From positions 1-64,000 of the forward strand of contig NZ_PPDL01000012.1 of the NCBI RefSeq assembly GCF_002994655.1: DNA of 64,000 nt. The letters are read 5' to 3'. Every line of letters starts with the position of its first letter. Within the stretch, counting starts at the first letter, position 1. Of this stretch, positions 1 to 9,466 are shown one piece after another. Below the pieces are notes generated by a model that saw only the letters and a list, made by a program, of their open reading frames with translations, had not been told where the DNA came from and made no database searches. Both the position numbers and the translations under genes were made by a program. This DNA comes from Corynebacterium sp. 13CS0277. Lineage in GTDB: Bacteria; Actinomycetota; Actinomycetes; Mycobacteriales; Mycobacteriaceae.

Positions 1-96
1 CGGGCTGTGGCGTTACGTGTCGACAAGCTCGCGGTGCATTTTGAGTCCACGGTGATCATCGCAGGCATCCGCCAGGCACTGAAGCGACTTTCCTAA
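1..96 (+). CDS. C-terminal end of an IS transposase (cut by window edge)
   Basis: The first 31 codons are open in frame 1 and end at TAA 94-96. The encoded tail reads RVDKLAVHFESTV then ends in ALKRLS. From memory of IS5/IS4-type DDE transposases, a C-terminal [R/K]xDKLAxxYxA...I motif is typical. The start lies outside the window, so it cannot be told whether the element is intact. No terminal inverted repeat was recognised after the stop. Family assignment is tentative. Confidence 0.55.
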   Translation, partial: RAVALRVDKLAVHFESTVIIAGIRQALKRLS

Positions 97-202
97 CACG
101 GCCTAGCGGCGACCCCGAATCCGGCGGGGGTAGCCGGGGGTACTCGCCCCGCACGAGCAGGGGTTTTTCGTAGCCTGCGTGCCCCCTGCGGGCGCATGAC
201 AA

Positions 203-250
203 CACCCCGCCACGCCCTCGCCACTGTGAGTGGCTGGGCGTGACGGGGTG
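203..250 (-). terminator. Long hairpin downstream of the Cj0069-family gene
   Basis: Nested inverted repeat: CACCCCG (203-209), ACGCCC (212-217) and CCACT (221-225) pair with AGTGG (229-233), GGGCGT (236-241) and CGGGGTG (244-250). It starts about 75 nt past the stop codon of the leftward gene ending at 326. There is no clear T run, so it may act as a terminator or as a 3' end stabiliser. Confidence 0.5.
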
Positions 251-325
251 CATGCAGTTCTCCTGCGCAGAGGTCTCCCTGCGCGTCACGCGGCACTGAG
301 AGGGCGCGCGTGGGAGTGGAGGTGC

Positions 326-1387
326 TTAGGCGTGCTTCTTCTCGACGCGGGAGATGGCCTCGTCGGCGACCATTTCCTGGATGCCCATGTTGAGCTCAGA
401 GGTGAAGCCCACGCAGGAGCAGTTGATCTCGCCGAGGACGTAGGTATCGCCGCCGTCCTTGGCGTCGTCGAGCATGAAGTCGGCGGTCCAGATCAGCGGG
501 ATGTTGTCGCCGCCGAGCTTCTCGGCGATGACGGGGCGGGCTGCGGCGAACATGTCGACGAGCTCCTGCCAGTCTTCCGGCTTGTCGTAGGTGTAGGTCG
601 CGCCGGAGAACAGGGTGGCGGAGAAGTTGTCGCCGCCGGCGGCCGGCTTCTTGTGGACGACGAACACCGGGTGGGGGCCGACGAGCAGAATGCGGATCTC
701 GCCTTCGACGATGCGGGGCATGAAGCGCATGTCGACGAGCATGCCGTTGTCGCCGACGATGTACTGGTCGCAGAAGTCCATGAACTCGCCGAGTTCGCGG
801 ATCTCGGTGTGGTTGTCGACGGCCTCGGTGCAGCGCAGCTTGGTGTCGAGCGGCAGGGCGGTGCCCGGCTCGACGGAGGCGGCCAGGTCCTTGTCTTCCA
901 GCTGGACGCGCCAGATGCCGGAGCCGGTGGAGCCGCGGTTCTGCTTGAGGACGCGCTCGCCGTAGGACAGGGAGGTCGGGAAGGTCTTGTGGAAGGACTC
1001 GACGTCGTAGTAGGCGTAGGTGTCGGAGGGCACCAGGTCGGTGTCGGCGAGCTTGACCAGGGCGTCCTTCGCGCCGTAGGCCATCATCTCCTCCGGGGTG
1101 GACATGCCGACGAGGCCGGCGTCCTTCGACAGGCGGGTCAGCAGGTCGAAGTAGCCCTTTTCGCCGCCGGGGATGTTGCCCGGGTTGACGCGGGAGATGT
1201 AGGCGTCGAAGTTGTGGGACACGTACTCGAAGAGCTGCTCGGCCCACTCGGGACGGTAGTAGACGACCTCAGCATCCCAGCCCTTGGCGCGGATGGCCTC
1301 GACGATCGGCATGGTGTCCTTGCGGTGGCCGTTGAACTGCTTGTCGTTGCCGCCTTCGACCTCGAAAACGACGATTGCCTTGTGCAC
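326..1387 (-). CDS. Cj0069-family ATP-grasp-like protein
   Basis: 353-residue protein of the Cj0069 family, a group of predicted ATP-grasp-like enzymes without an assigned substrate. It begins VHKAIVVFEVEGG and contains a central QNRGSTGSGIWRV segment, an ADFMLDDAKDGGD segment and an EINCSCVGF segment. The last two resemble the metal/nucleotide-binding strands of ATP-grasp folds, with acidic D and E-x-N residues near the C-terminus. The GTG at 1387 is chosen because AGGAGA lies just upstream and the homologous part starts there; longer in-frame extensions are Pro/Arg-rich and look non-coding. It stands alone, divergent from sseA. Ligase activity is inferred from family only. Confidence 0.8.
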   Translation of the reverse strand: MHKAIVVFEVEGGNDKQFNGHRKDTMPIVEAIRAKGWDAEVVYYRPEWAEQLFEYVSHNFDAYISRVNPGNIPGGEKGYFDLLTRLSKDAGLVGMSTPEEMMAYGAKDALVKLADTDLVPSDTYAYYDVESFHKTFPTSLSYGERVLKQNRGSTGSGIWRVQLEDKDLAASVEPGTALPLDTKLRCTEAVDNHTEIRELGEFMDFCDQYIVGDNGMLVDMRFMPRIVEGEIRILLVGPHPVFVVHKKPAAGGDNFSATLFSGATYTYDKPEDWQELVDMFAAARPVIAEKLGGDNIPLIWTADFMLDDAKDGGDTYVLGEINCSCVGFTSELNMGIQEMVADEAISRVEKKHA

Positions 1388-2256
1388 GAAAAGTTCTCCT
1401 TGATTCTCAGCCAGGGGCGCGGATCGCGTGGGGTGTCTCCCCCGCCGAACCGTGCGCGGGGGCGGGTACCGCCGCGACGCGGCTGGGCTCGCCAGCCCCG
1501 TCCCACGCACGCGAGAGAGGGATGTCACACCACCTGGCTGGGTTGGTGAAAATATGTCCCCGACTGTCACAGTGTCCGAGCGCCGAGTGTGGGGTTCGGG
1601 GTGACTTCGGGCTGGTTGCCGGGGGTAAATGGGGCAACCAATGTCCAGGTTAGCGCCCCGAGTGTGAAGTTACTGCCTTCCAGACATCAGACGTGCTGAA
1701 TGACACAAAAGGGCAGCGCACGTGACCTGGATTGCTTCCGCGCGAATACACTGGGGAAGCATCGGACACCTGCGCGGCACGCGCACGCCACCGGCACGGC
1801 GGACCCCAACGTCCCAGCGCACCCGCACCCCGGCCCCACACACCCGCGCCCGCGCGGAGTGGCGCCCGGACGCCCGGCCGCGGGATGCCGCAGTCACGGC
1901 GCGGTTCGCTGCAGGTGTTCTACCTGGGCGTGTCACAGCGCGGCATGCAGGGTGCCGCATCGCATCGTCTGGGGCCGATATGACATAGTGGTTCCTTCGC
2001 GCAGTGTGGGCGACGCCGGACACACTGCGCGCCCTCCATCCGGCGCCGCCACTCGTGGCGAGGTCTCTCCTTCACTCTTCTTCGCCGCTCTCCTCTTCGC
2101 CCGACCTTGATGTCGCCGCGCGCCCTTCCGCGCCCGACACACCGATAGTTCCCATTTCCCCTCCCCCGGCGGTCGCCTTGGCACCAAGGCCCGCCACGAC
2201 ACACCACATTCCGCCCGCCGTGACGTGCGGGCGCACAGATGGAAAGGACGCTTCCC
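1388..2256. other. Divergent spacer between the Cj0069-family gene and sseA
   Basis: About 870 nt without a convincing gene; the open frames here are Pro/Arg-rich shadows. It holds a possible -10 TACACT (1747-1752) with no ATG behind it, a direct repeat GTCACxGCGCGG at 1893-1904 and 1932-1943, and a C/T-rich sense tract around 2062-2100 in front of sseA. Confidence 0.5.
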
Positions 2257-3141
2257 ATGCCGATCCCCGCTGATCCTTTTGCCCCCTTCGCCGACTACGC
2301 GCACCCGGAGCGCCTCGTCAGCGCCTCCTGGCTGTCCGCCCGGCTGGGCACCCCGGGACTGAAAGTCGTTGAATCCGACGAGGATTCGCTGCTCTACGAC
2401 ATTGGACACATCCCCGGCTCGGTGCGCATCGACTGGCGCAACGACCTCAACGACCCGGTGGTGCGCGACTACATCAGCGCCGAGGACTTCGCGGAGCTCA
2501 TGAGCGCCAAGGGCATCGGCCCGGACGACACCGTCGTCGTCTACGGCGACAAGTCCAACTGGTGGGCGGCGTTTACCCTGTGGGTGTTTGAACTCTTCGG
2601 CCACAAGGACGTCCGCCTGCTCAACGGCGGCCGCGACGTGTGGATGGCCGAGGAGCGCGAAACCTCCTTCGCGGTGCCGGAGTACCCGCGCACCAACTAC
2701 CCCGTCCCGGAGCGCAACGAGGTGCCGCTGCGGGCACTGCACGCGGATGTGGTCGCCGGCCTGGGTTCCGTGCCGCTCATCGACGTGCGCACCCCGGAGG
2801 AGTACCAGGGCTTGGCGACCAACATGGAGAACTACCCCGAAGAGGGCTGCATCCGCGCCGGCCACATCCCCACCGCCGTCAACGTGCCGTGGAACCAGAC
2901 GGTGCACGTCGGCGGCCAGTTCCGCTCCCGGGACGAGCTGGAGAAGCTCTACGCCGACTTCGACCCGGCAGCCGACACCATCGTCTACTGCCGCATCGGC
3001 GATCGCTCTGCCCACACGTGGTTCGTGCTCAAATACCTGCTGGGCTTTGAGAAGGTCCGCAACTACGACGGCTCCTGGGTCGAGTGGGGCAACATGATCC
3101 GCCAGCCGATCGCCGTCGGCGACGAGCCCGGCACCGTCTAA
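2257..3141 (+). CDS. sseA: Thiosulfate sulfurtransferase (rhodanese)
   Basis: 294-residue two-domain rhodanese that moves the sulfane sulfur of thiosulfate to cyanide or another thiophile. The N-terminal inactive domain has [13 protein letters not shown] and the C-terminal domain has [10 protein letters not shown], then the active-site loop CRIGDR with Cys245. The ATG at 2257 is preferred over the in-frame ATG at 2239 because GGAAAGGA (2241-2248) sits 8 nt before it. It lies upstream of accBC on the same strand, as thtR and accBC also neighbour each other in C. glutamicum, but a 690-nt gap argues for separate promoters. The physiological substrate is not known. Confidence 0.9.
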   Translation: MPIPADPFAPFADYAHPERLVSASWLSARLGTPGLKVVESDEDSLLYDIGHIPGSVRIDWRNDLNDPVVRDYISAEDFAELMSAKGIGPDDTVVVYGDKSNWWAAFTLWVFELFGHKDVRLLNGGRDVWMAEERETSFAVPEYPRTNYPVPERNEVPLRALHADVVAGLGSVPLIDVRTPEEYQGLATNMENYPEEGCIRAGHIPTAVNVPWNQTVHVGGQFRSRDELEKLYADFDPAADTIVYCRIGDRSAHTWFVLKYLLGFEKVRNYDGSWVEWGNMIRQPIAVGDEPGTV

Positions 3142-3830
3142 GCCCGCACGCGACCGCGCAGCGCGTATCGCCACACCCATCTCCCCTTCCCGCCCCGCCG
3201 CGCCCCCAGTGCCGCCGCGGGGCGGTGGTGTGTGCGGGTGGCGGGCGGCGCCACCGCCGACCTCATCCCATCCCACACCCCGCCACCCATGCCCGCACCT
3301 CGCCCGTGCCTCACCCGCGTCTCACCCGTGCGGTGGAGGGGACTGCGGGTGCGAGGGGGTGCGATCGGAGGAGTTTTTATGCACGGATGCCGACATGTGG
3401 CGGTAATTCGCTGAAAAAATTCCCACCCCCGCCACAATTTAAACGTCGGTCAAGAGTGCAGGACAGGGCACAATCCACCCCCAGATGAGGGTAGATAGGA
3501 GGGGTAAAGAGCCACAAAGCTCACAAATTCCCCCCACCCCTTCCGCGTTCGTGTGCAAGAATCAGTGTTGTCTGTTGCACCGCAGCGCCCTCGCTGTGAG
3601 CCGCAGCGCCCCCACCCTTCAACCCCGGGGGTGCCGCACGCCACGGCCGCAAGGCTGCGGGCAACTGCGCGGCCGCCGCGCGCACACTCACGCCGCCCAC
3701 GTGCCCACGTGGGCCCTGCGCGCAGGCCGCACCCCTGGTGCCACCCCTTCCCCGGTGGCGGTGCCGCACAATGTCTTGTAGAACACAAACATTCACACGT
3801 AGAAACACTTCAACTCTCAGGAGGGGTCGA
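3142..3830. other. Spacer between sseA and accBC
   Basis: About 690 nt. I see no gene. A likely -10 TAGAAC lies at 3779-3784, about 45 nt before the accBC start, and an AT-rich patch lies at 3405-3445. The C-rich middle part shows no motif I can name. Confidence 0.4.
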
Positions 3831-5612
3831 GTGACCGTCGAGACCAAGAAGATCACCAAGGTCCTTGTGGCCAACCGTGGCGAGATCGCTGTCCGCGTCA
3901 TCCGCGCAGCCCGCGACGCAGGCATCGCTTCCGTCGCTGTGTACGCGGAGCCGGACGCGGATGCCCCGTTCGTCTCCATGGCGGATGAGGCCTTTGCTCT
4001 TGGCGGACAGAACTCCGCCGAGTCCTACCTCGTGTTCGACAAGATCCTGGATGCGGCGAAGAAGTCCGGCGCGGACGCCATCCACCCGGGCTACGGCTTC
4101 CTGTCCGAGAACGGCGACTTCGCCCAGGCTGTCATCGATGCCGGGCTGATTTGGATCGGCCCGTCCCCGCAGTCCATCCGCGACCTTGGCGACAAGGTCA
4201 CCGCCCGCCACATTGCACTGCGCGCCAACGCGCCGATGGCCCCGGGCTCCAAGGAGCCGGTGAAGGACGCCGCTGAGGTGCGCGCCTTCGCTGAGGAGCA
4301 CGGCCTGCCGATCGCCATTAAGGCCGCCTTCGGTGGCGGTGGCCGCGGCATGAAGGTCGCCTACGAGATGGACGAGGTGGAGGACCTCTACGAGTCCGCT
4401 ACCCGTGAGGCTGTCGCCGCCTTCGGCCGCGGCGAGTGCTTCGTGGAGCGCTACCTCGACAAGGCCCGCCACGTCGAGTGCCAGGTCGTCGCCGACATGC
4501 ACGGCAACGTGGTCGTTGCCGGTACCCGTGACTGCTCCCTGCAGCGCCGCTTCCAGAAGCTGGTGGAGGAGGCCCCGGCCCCGTTCCTCACCGACGAGCA
4601 GCGCACCCGCCTGCACGAGTCCGCGAAGGCCATCTGTAAGGAGGCTGGCTACTACGGTGCCGGCACCGTCGAGTACCTCGTCGGCTCCGACGGCCTGATC
4701 TCCTTCCTCGAGGTCAACACCCGACTCCAGGTGGAGCACCCCGTCACCGAGGTCACCACCGGTCTCGACCTGGTCCGCGAGCAGTTCCGCATCGCCGAGG
4801 GCCGCGAGCTGCACATCACCGAGGACCCGACCCCGCGCGGCCACGCCTTCGAGTTCCGCATCAACGGCGAGGACGCCGGCTCCAACTTCATGCCGGCACC
4901 GGGCAAGATCACCAAGTACATCGAGCCCGCCGGCCCGGGCGTGCGCATGGACTCCGGCATCGTCGAAGGCTCCGTCATCGGCGGCCAGTTCGACTCCATG
5001 CTCGCCAAGCTCATCGTCTTCGGCGAGACCCGTGACGAGGCCCTGCAGCGCGCCCGCCGCGCCCTGTCCGAGTACGTCATCGAGGGCATGCCGACCGTCC
5101 TGCCGTTCCACGCCCACATCGTGGAGAACCCCGCCTTCGTCGGTGACGGCACCAAGTTCGACGTCTACACCAAGTGGATCGAGGAAGAGTGGGATAACCC
5201 CATCCCGGCCTACGTCGATCCGGCCGACGCCGACGAGGACGAGGAAGCCACCCCGAAGCAGAAGGTCGTCGTCGAGGTCGACGGCCGCCGCGTCGAGGTT
5301 GCCCTCCCCGGCGACCTGGCTCTTGGTGGCGGTGCCGCTGGCGCTGCGAAGAAGAAGGCCAAGAAGCGCCGCGGTGGCGCCGGCAAGAAGGCCGTCTCCG
5401 GTGACGCTGTCGCCGCCCCGATGCAGGGCACCGTCATCAAGGTCAACGTCGAGGAAGGCCAGGAAGTCAACGAGGGTGACACCGTCGTCGTCCTCGAGGC
5501 CATGAAGATGGAGAACCCCGTCAAGGCCCACAAGTCCGGTGTCGTCACCGGCCTGGCCGCTGCCGCCGGCGAAGGCGTCAACAAGGGCCACGTCCTCATG
5601 GAGCTCAAGTAA
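3831..5612 (+). CDS. accBC: Acyl-CoA carboxylase alpha subunit AccBC (biotin carboxylase + BCCP)
   Basis: 593-residue biotinylated subunit that carboxylates biotin with ATP and bicarbonate for acetyl/propionyl-CoA carboxylase, feeding fatty acid and mycolic acid synthesis. The biotin carboxylase domain (about 1-450) has [12 protein letters not shown], the glycine loop GGGGRGMK and [15 protein letters not shown] Lys/Arg-rich linker follows (around 505-525). The C-terminal biotinyl domain carries EAMKME with the biotin-accepting Lys559. GTG at 3831 is chosen because AGGAGG (3819-3824) is 6 nt upstream and the length matches corynebacterial AccBC (about 591 residues). The beta subunits (AccD/DtsR) are not in the window. 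Confidence 0.97.
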   Translation: MTVETKKITKVLVANRGEIAVRVIRAARDAGIASVAVYAEPDADAPFVSMADEAFALGGQNSAESYLVFDKILDAAKKSGADAIHPGYGFLSENGDFAQAVIDAGLIWIGPSPQSIRDLGDKVTARHIALRANAPMAPGSKEPVKDAAEVRAFAEEHGLPIAIKAAFGGGGRGMKVAYEMDEVEDLYESATREAVAAFGRGECFVERYLDKARHVECQVVADMHGNVVVAGTRDCSLQRRFQKLVEEAPAPFLTDEQRTRLHESAKAICKEAGYYGAGTVEYLVGSDGLISFLEVNTRLQVEHPVTEVTTGLDLVREQFRIAEGRELHITEDPTPRGHAFEFRINGEDAGSNFMPAPGKITKYIEPAGPGVRMDSGIVEGSVIGGQFDSMLAKLIVFGETRDEALQRARRALSEYVIEGMPTVLPFHAHIVENPAFVGDGTKFDVYTKWIEEEWDNPIPAYVDPADADEDEEATPKQKVVVEVDGRRVEVALPGDLALGGGAAGAAKKKAKKRRGGAGKKAVSGDAVAAPMQGTVIKVNVEEGQEVNEGDTVVVLEAMKMENPVKAHKSGVVTGLAAAAGEGVNKGHVLMELK

Positions 5613-5652
5613 GCCCCACGGGCCTTCAAGGCCCCCTCTCTTCTTCCACCCC

Positions 5653-5706
5653 GCGCGCCCCGCGCCCGCAGCACCGCTGCCGGGCCGGGGCGCGCCCCTT
5701 TTTTTT
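5653..5706 (+). terminator. Rho-independent terminator of accBC
   Basis: GCGCGCCCCG (5653-5662) pairs with CGGGGCGCGC (5686-5695) and is followed by eight T (5699-5706). It lies 40 nt past the accBC stop and is the clearest intrinsic terminator in the window. Confidence 0.9.
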
Positions 5707-5879
5707 GTCTGCCCTCCCCCACCGCCGCGCGCGTACCCGGCGAGTGCGGAAGCCCGGCCGCCGCGGGCGCGCGGCCGTGGGCGCATCCGGTGGTTGCGTC
5801 ACGGACACCGTCGACTGGGGCTTTCGCTTCAGGGGAAAAATGGGGGTTCACCCCGATGACCACCGCGCTCATGGCGACG

Positions 5880-5885
5880 TATGCT
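5880..5885 (+). promoter_or_regulatory. -10 box of a leaderless transcript (DUF1707 gene)
   Basis: TATGCT lies 7 nt before the ATG at 5893, which puts the expected transcription start on the ATG itself. This decides the start at 5893 rather than the in-frame ATG at 5881, which overlaps the box. Confidence 0.6.
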
Positions 5886-5892
5886 TAACAGC

Positions 5893-6543
5893 ATGGACGC
5901 CTACGATGCTCACGAACTGCGGGTCTGCGACGCCGACCGCGCTATCGCGCTCGACACGCTCACCGCACTCACCGGCCGTGGTTTTCTCACCATCGCCGAA
6001 TTCGAGGAACGCTCCTCCCGTGCCGCCGCAGCCACCACCCGCGCCGACCTCGACGAACTCTTCCGGGACATTCCCCCAGGTGCCCTCCAGCACCCCGCAC
6101 AGACCCCGGCGGCAGTCGCCGGTGGCGTCCAGCCCGCCAGCTACAACCAGGCCACCATGGCGCCCGGCAACCAACGGGTCAGCGGCGCCGCCATCCGCGG
6201 CGGGCTCACACTGCTGGCCCTGGTGATTATCTCGAACCTGCCGTTTACGCCCGATGGGCTGCAGGCCGTGATGATCGTCGGGGTGCTGCTCGCACTGTGG
6301 GTGTTCAAGGTGGGCCCCGCCCGCTGGTACGCGCCCTCCCAGAAGCAGCTCATGGAGCGCCAACACCACCTGCAGCTGCAGATGCGCACGGAGCAAACCC
6401 GCGTGGAACGCGAACTCGCCGCCGAGCAAAACCGCCTCCTGCAGGAGCAGGCGCGGCTGAGCCAGCAGCAGTTCACCACCGAGGTGACCGACGCGATGAC
6501 CCAGATGCTGCGCCAGGCACGGCAGCGCTTCGGCCAGAAGTAG
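5893..6543 (+). CDS. DUF1707 domain membrane protein with coiled coil
   Basis: 216 residues. The N-terminal 55 residues are a DUF1707 (SHOCT-like) domain: LRVCDADR, a conserved threonine/leucine helix, GRGFLTIAEFEERS and DLDELFRDIP. One or two membrane helices follow (around 105-145: GLTLLALVIISNLPF and MIVGVLLALWVF), then a long Gln/Glu/Arg-rich coiled coil from about 155 to the end. DUF1707 proteins are of unknown function and common in actinobacteria. It is a single gene facing the leftward trehalose operon, with a shared terminator between them. Role not known. Confidence 0.85.
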   Translation: MDAYDAHELRVCDADRAIALDTLTALTGRGFLTIAEFEERSSRAAAATTRADLDELFRDIPPGALQHPAQTPAAVAGGVQPASYNQATMAPGNQRVSGAAIRGGLTLLALVIISNLPFTPDGLQAVMIVGVLLALWVFKVGPARWYAPSQKQLMERQHHLQLQMRTEQTRVERELAAEQNRLLQEQARLSQQQFTTEVTDAMTQMLRQARQRFGQK

Positions 6544-6570
6544 CAGCCACAGCAGCACAACAACTCCCCC

Positions 6571-6616
6571 ACCACCCGCCGACACCCCCGCCATGGCGCT
6601 CGTGTCGGCGGGTGGT
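6571..6616. terminator. Bidirectional terminator between the DUF1707 gene and the trehalose PTS gene
   Basis: A perfect 15-bp inverted repeat, ACCACCCGCCGACAC (6571-6585) and GTGTCGGCGGGTGGT (6602-6616), with a 16-nt loop. It lies between two convergent genes, 28 nt past the DUF1707 stop. Confidence 0.75.
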
Positions 6617-7027
6617 CGCATGTGAAGGGTGAGTGACGGGGCCGCCCCTGCGGCGGCGTGCGCGGGTCCTGGGCACGCCCCCTGCCCCGTCTGCGCCGCC
6701 GCCCCACGGCACGCGCCTCAGTGTGGGTGACTGGCCGCAGTGCGTGCCGCTGCCCGCCGTGCGGGGCCTGCTTCGTGCCCCACCGTGCGCTGTGGGCGCC
6801 TCAGCCACGGTCCCCCGCGCCTGGTGGTGCCGCCCCAGGGGCTGGAATCGCGCGCACCGCTCGTGGAGAGACGCCAACGCCCGCGGCAGCTGTGCGCTGG
6901 CGCGGGCGTGTGCGTGCCGCCGGGGGTTGGCTTCCCCGCGTCTCACCCTACGGTGGTGGGGTGTGGTGGGGATTCCCGGCGGCGAGTCTTCAAAGGGAAA
7001 AGCTCTGCCGTGGAAAAGGGGCGGGCT
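6617..7027. other. Spacer downstream of the trehalose PTS gene
   Basis: About 410 G/C-rich bases after the hairpin. I see no gene, repeat or site I can support. Confidence 0.4.
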
Positions 7028-9067
7028 TTACTTGTGAACCGGCTCGCGGTTACCGAGGCGGACCTTCTTGACTTCGCGTTCCCCTTCAATGTCGGAGTCC
7101 TTGAAGCCGAAGAAGTAGGTGCACAGGAAGGACACCACCAGGGTTGCCGCGGAGGCGATGAGGAAGCCCCAGAAGCTGAAGTCCAGGCCCTCAGGGTTGA
7201 CGAAGGAGCTGAAGCCGATGAGGGAGCCGGTGAAGCCCCACATGTTCACGTTGAACAGGCCGGTGAGGAAACCACCGACGGCGCCACCGAGGGAGGCGGT
7301 GATGAACACGCGGCCGTACTTCAGGTTGATGCCGTACATGGCGGGCTCGGTGATGCCACACATGGCGGCGATCGCTGCGGAGCCGGAGAGCTCCTTGATC
7401 TTCAGCTGGCGGGTCTTGACGAACACGGCCAGGGCGCCGCCACCCTGGGCGACCATCGTCGCGGAGATGATGGCGTTGAGGTAGGAGTGGCCGGAGGCCG
7501 CAATGTCCTGGGCGACGACGGGGATGACGGCCCAGTGCAGGCCGAAGATCACCAGGCACTGGTAGAAGCCACCGATGAGCAGGCCGGAGATGGCCGGCGA
7601 CAGGTCGTACAGGCCCTGGATGCCGGCGGAGATCAGGCCGGAGATGACGGACACGATCGGGCCGAACACGAGGATGATGGCCAGGGAGAGGACCACGACC
7701 TCCACGAGGGGGAGGAAGATGGTGCGGACCATGTTCGGGATGATCTTCTTCAGCGTCGGTTCAATGACGGCACCCAGCCAGGCGGCAACGATGATCGGGA
7801 AGATCGAGTAGGTGTAGTTGTGCATGTGGAAGGGCAGGCCGAAGAAGTTCGAGTTGATGTACAGCCCGAAGATTTCGGCGCCTTCCTCCACCTTGCCCAT
7901 CTCCACGAGGGCCGGGTAGGTGAGCACACCACCGACGATGGCGATGATGATCGGGTCGGAGCCCAGGCGTTTCGCCGCGGTGAAGCCGACGAAGATCGGC
8001 AGGAAGTAGAACACCGCGTCACTCATCGCGTTGATGAGGGTGTAGGTATCCGTGCCGGTGTCCACCAGGTTGAAGGTGGTCAGCAGCGAAAGAATACCCT
8101 TGATGATGCCGGATGCGGCCAGCAGGCCGATGACCGGGATCATGGAGCCGGTGATCACACCGATGAGCGAAGAGAAGCCGAGCTTCGCCCAGCCGACAAG
8201 GCTGGTGGGGCGCTCCGCCTTCGGGGCGGCCGCCGCAGCATCGGCGTCGCCGGTGCCGGCCTGCTTGGTGATCGCATCGTAGACGTCTTCCACGTCGGGG
8301 CCGATGACGACCTGGTACTGGCCGCCGGCCTTGACGACATCGACGACGCCGTCGAGGTTCTTGACGAAGTCGTCGTTCGCGCGGGACTCGTCCTGCAGGT
8401 AGAAACGCACGCGGGTGATGCAGTGGGTGACGTTGCGGATGTTGTCCTTGCCACCGATGCCTTCGAGAATGTCGTAGGCGAGCGCATCAAAACCGCTGAG
8501 GTCGGCGGGGCGCGCAGACGCTGCGGCCGGCGCCGGTGCCGCGGCAGCGGCAGCGGCGGGGGCGGTGGCCTCGGCGGGGGCGGCGACCTTCGGGGTGGCT
8601 TCCGCCACGACCTGGCCGATGGTGGCGTCGCCGAAGTGCACCTCGAGGGTGTCGAGCTTCTTCTTGGAGTTCGGCATGACGACCACCGTGGTGGTGGACT
8701 TGCCGCCCGCGGTCACCTTGTCGACATCCATGGTGGCGATGACATCGCCGGCGGCGACACGGTCGCCCTTGGCGACGGTGACGCTAAACGGCGCGCCCTC
8801 AAGCTCCACGGTATCCAGGCCCAGGTGGACGAGGAACTGCAGGCCGGATTCGGTTTTGATGCCGACGGCGTGCTTGGTTTTCGCCACCATCATGACGGTG
8901 CCGGAGACAGGGGCAACAACAGTGCCGCCGGGGGTGTTGGTGATACCGAAGCCGTCGCCGGCGGCGCCAGAGGCGAACACCTGGTCTTCAACATCAGCCA
9001 AGGGCACGATGACGCCCGGGATGGGCGAGTGCACCTGGATCGGTGCCGGGGCCGAAGGAGTGGTCAT
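7028..9067 (-). CDS. treB: Trehalose-type PTS permease, EIIABC fused
   Basis: 679-residue phosphotransferase permease in the order EIIA-EIIB-EIIC. EIIA (about 1-150) has the phospho-accepting His81 in VHLGLDTV, with His66 as the usual partner. An Ala/Pro-rich linker (about 155-190) joins it to EIIB, whose Cys216 lies in NVTHCITRVRF. EIIC (about 305-670) has about ten membrane helices and a HNYTYSIFPI segment. The sugar is inferred from treC directly upstream; the E. coli TreB lacks an EIIA domain and borrows Crr, so the fusion makes this permease self-sufficient for the sugar-specific steps. It follows treC at 399 nt on the same strand. Glucose or beta-glucoside cannot be fully excluded. Confidence 0.85.
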   Translation of the reverse strand: MTTPSAPAPIQVHSPIPGVIVPLADVEDQVFASGAAGDGFGITNTPGGTVVAPVSGTVMMVAKTKHAVGIKTESGLQFLVHLGLDTVELEGAPFSVTVAKGDRVAAGDVIATMDVDKVTAGGKSTTTVVVMPNSKKKLDTLEVHFGDATIGQVVAEATPKVAAPAEATAPAAAAAAAPAPAAASARPADLSGFDALAYDILEGIGGKDNIRNVTHCITRVRFYLQDESRANDDFVKNLDGVVDVVKAGGQYQVVIGPDVEDVYDAITKQAGTGDADAAAAAPKAERPTSLVGWAKLGFSSLIGVITGSMIPVIGLLAASGIIKGILSLLTTFNLVDTGTDTYTLINAMSDAVFYFLPIFVGFTAAKRLGSDPIIIAIVGGVLTYPALVEMGKVEEGAEIFGLYINSNFFGLPFHMHNYTYSIFPIIVAAWLGAVIEPTLKKIIPNMVRTIFLPLVEVVVLSLAIILVFGPIVSVISGLISAGIQGLYDLSPAISGLLIGGFYQCLVIFGLHWAVIPVVAQDIAASGHSYLNAIISATMVAQGGGALAVFVKTRQLKIKELSGSAAIAAMCGITEPAMYGINLKYGRVFITASLGGAVGGFLTGLFNVNMWGFTGSLIGFSSFVNPEGLDFSFWGFLIASAATLVVSFLCTYFFGFKDSDIEGEREVKKVRLGNREPVHK

Positions 9068-9466
9068 GGCCTTGTTTTACTTCCCTTGTATTTTCACAAT
9101 GTGCTGGTGGACAACATCCCGTCCCACACGCCCGCAGGAACCCCCGCCCGCACACGCGCCCCGTGAGCGGCGCGAAGCGGCCGCTGTGGGGGTTGAAGGT
9201 GCAGGATTTCGATGGGGCTCGCACGGGACGCACAGAGATCTGTGGTGGTGCGGGGTGAAGAAGTGGTGAAGAAGAGTCGCTATGGAGTTGCACTCCACGA
9301 GCGGGCATGCTGCTCGTGGCGGGTCTTGAAAAAGAGCAAAGAAGAAAACGAAAACAACGAAGAAGAGACACCAGCCGACACCACGCCGGGGTGGTGCGCG
9401 TGGCCGGTGGTCGTCCCCCGCCGGGGAGATGCCACGGCTGGCCCTCCCCGGCGACGGCGGGGCGTC
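9068..9466 (-). promoter_or_regulatory. treC-treB spacer with two palindromes and a C/U-rich tract
   Basis: The 399-nt gap inside the pair holds TGGAGT-TGC-ACTCCA (9283-9297) overlapping CCACGAGC-N9-GCTCGTGG (9295-9319). Adjacent tracts (about 9254-9275 and 9321-9372) are C/U-rich on the coding strand. The palindromes could be an operator, an attenuator or a processing site; no T run follows them. Confidence 0.45.

Noticed and set aside
1700..2110. Open frame of 136 codons upstream of sseA
   Set aside because: Pro/Arg/His-rich, no ribosome binding site, no start-site promoter match; likely non-coding.
6740..9166. An 808-codon plus-strand open frame across treB
   Set aside because: Shadow of the EIIABC gene; Asp/Gly/Val-rich composition and no motif.
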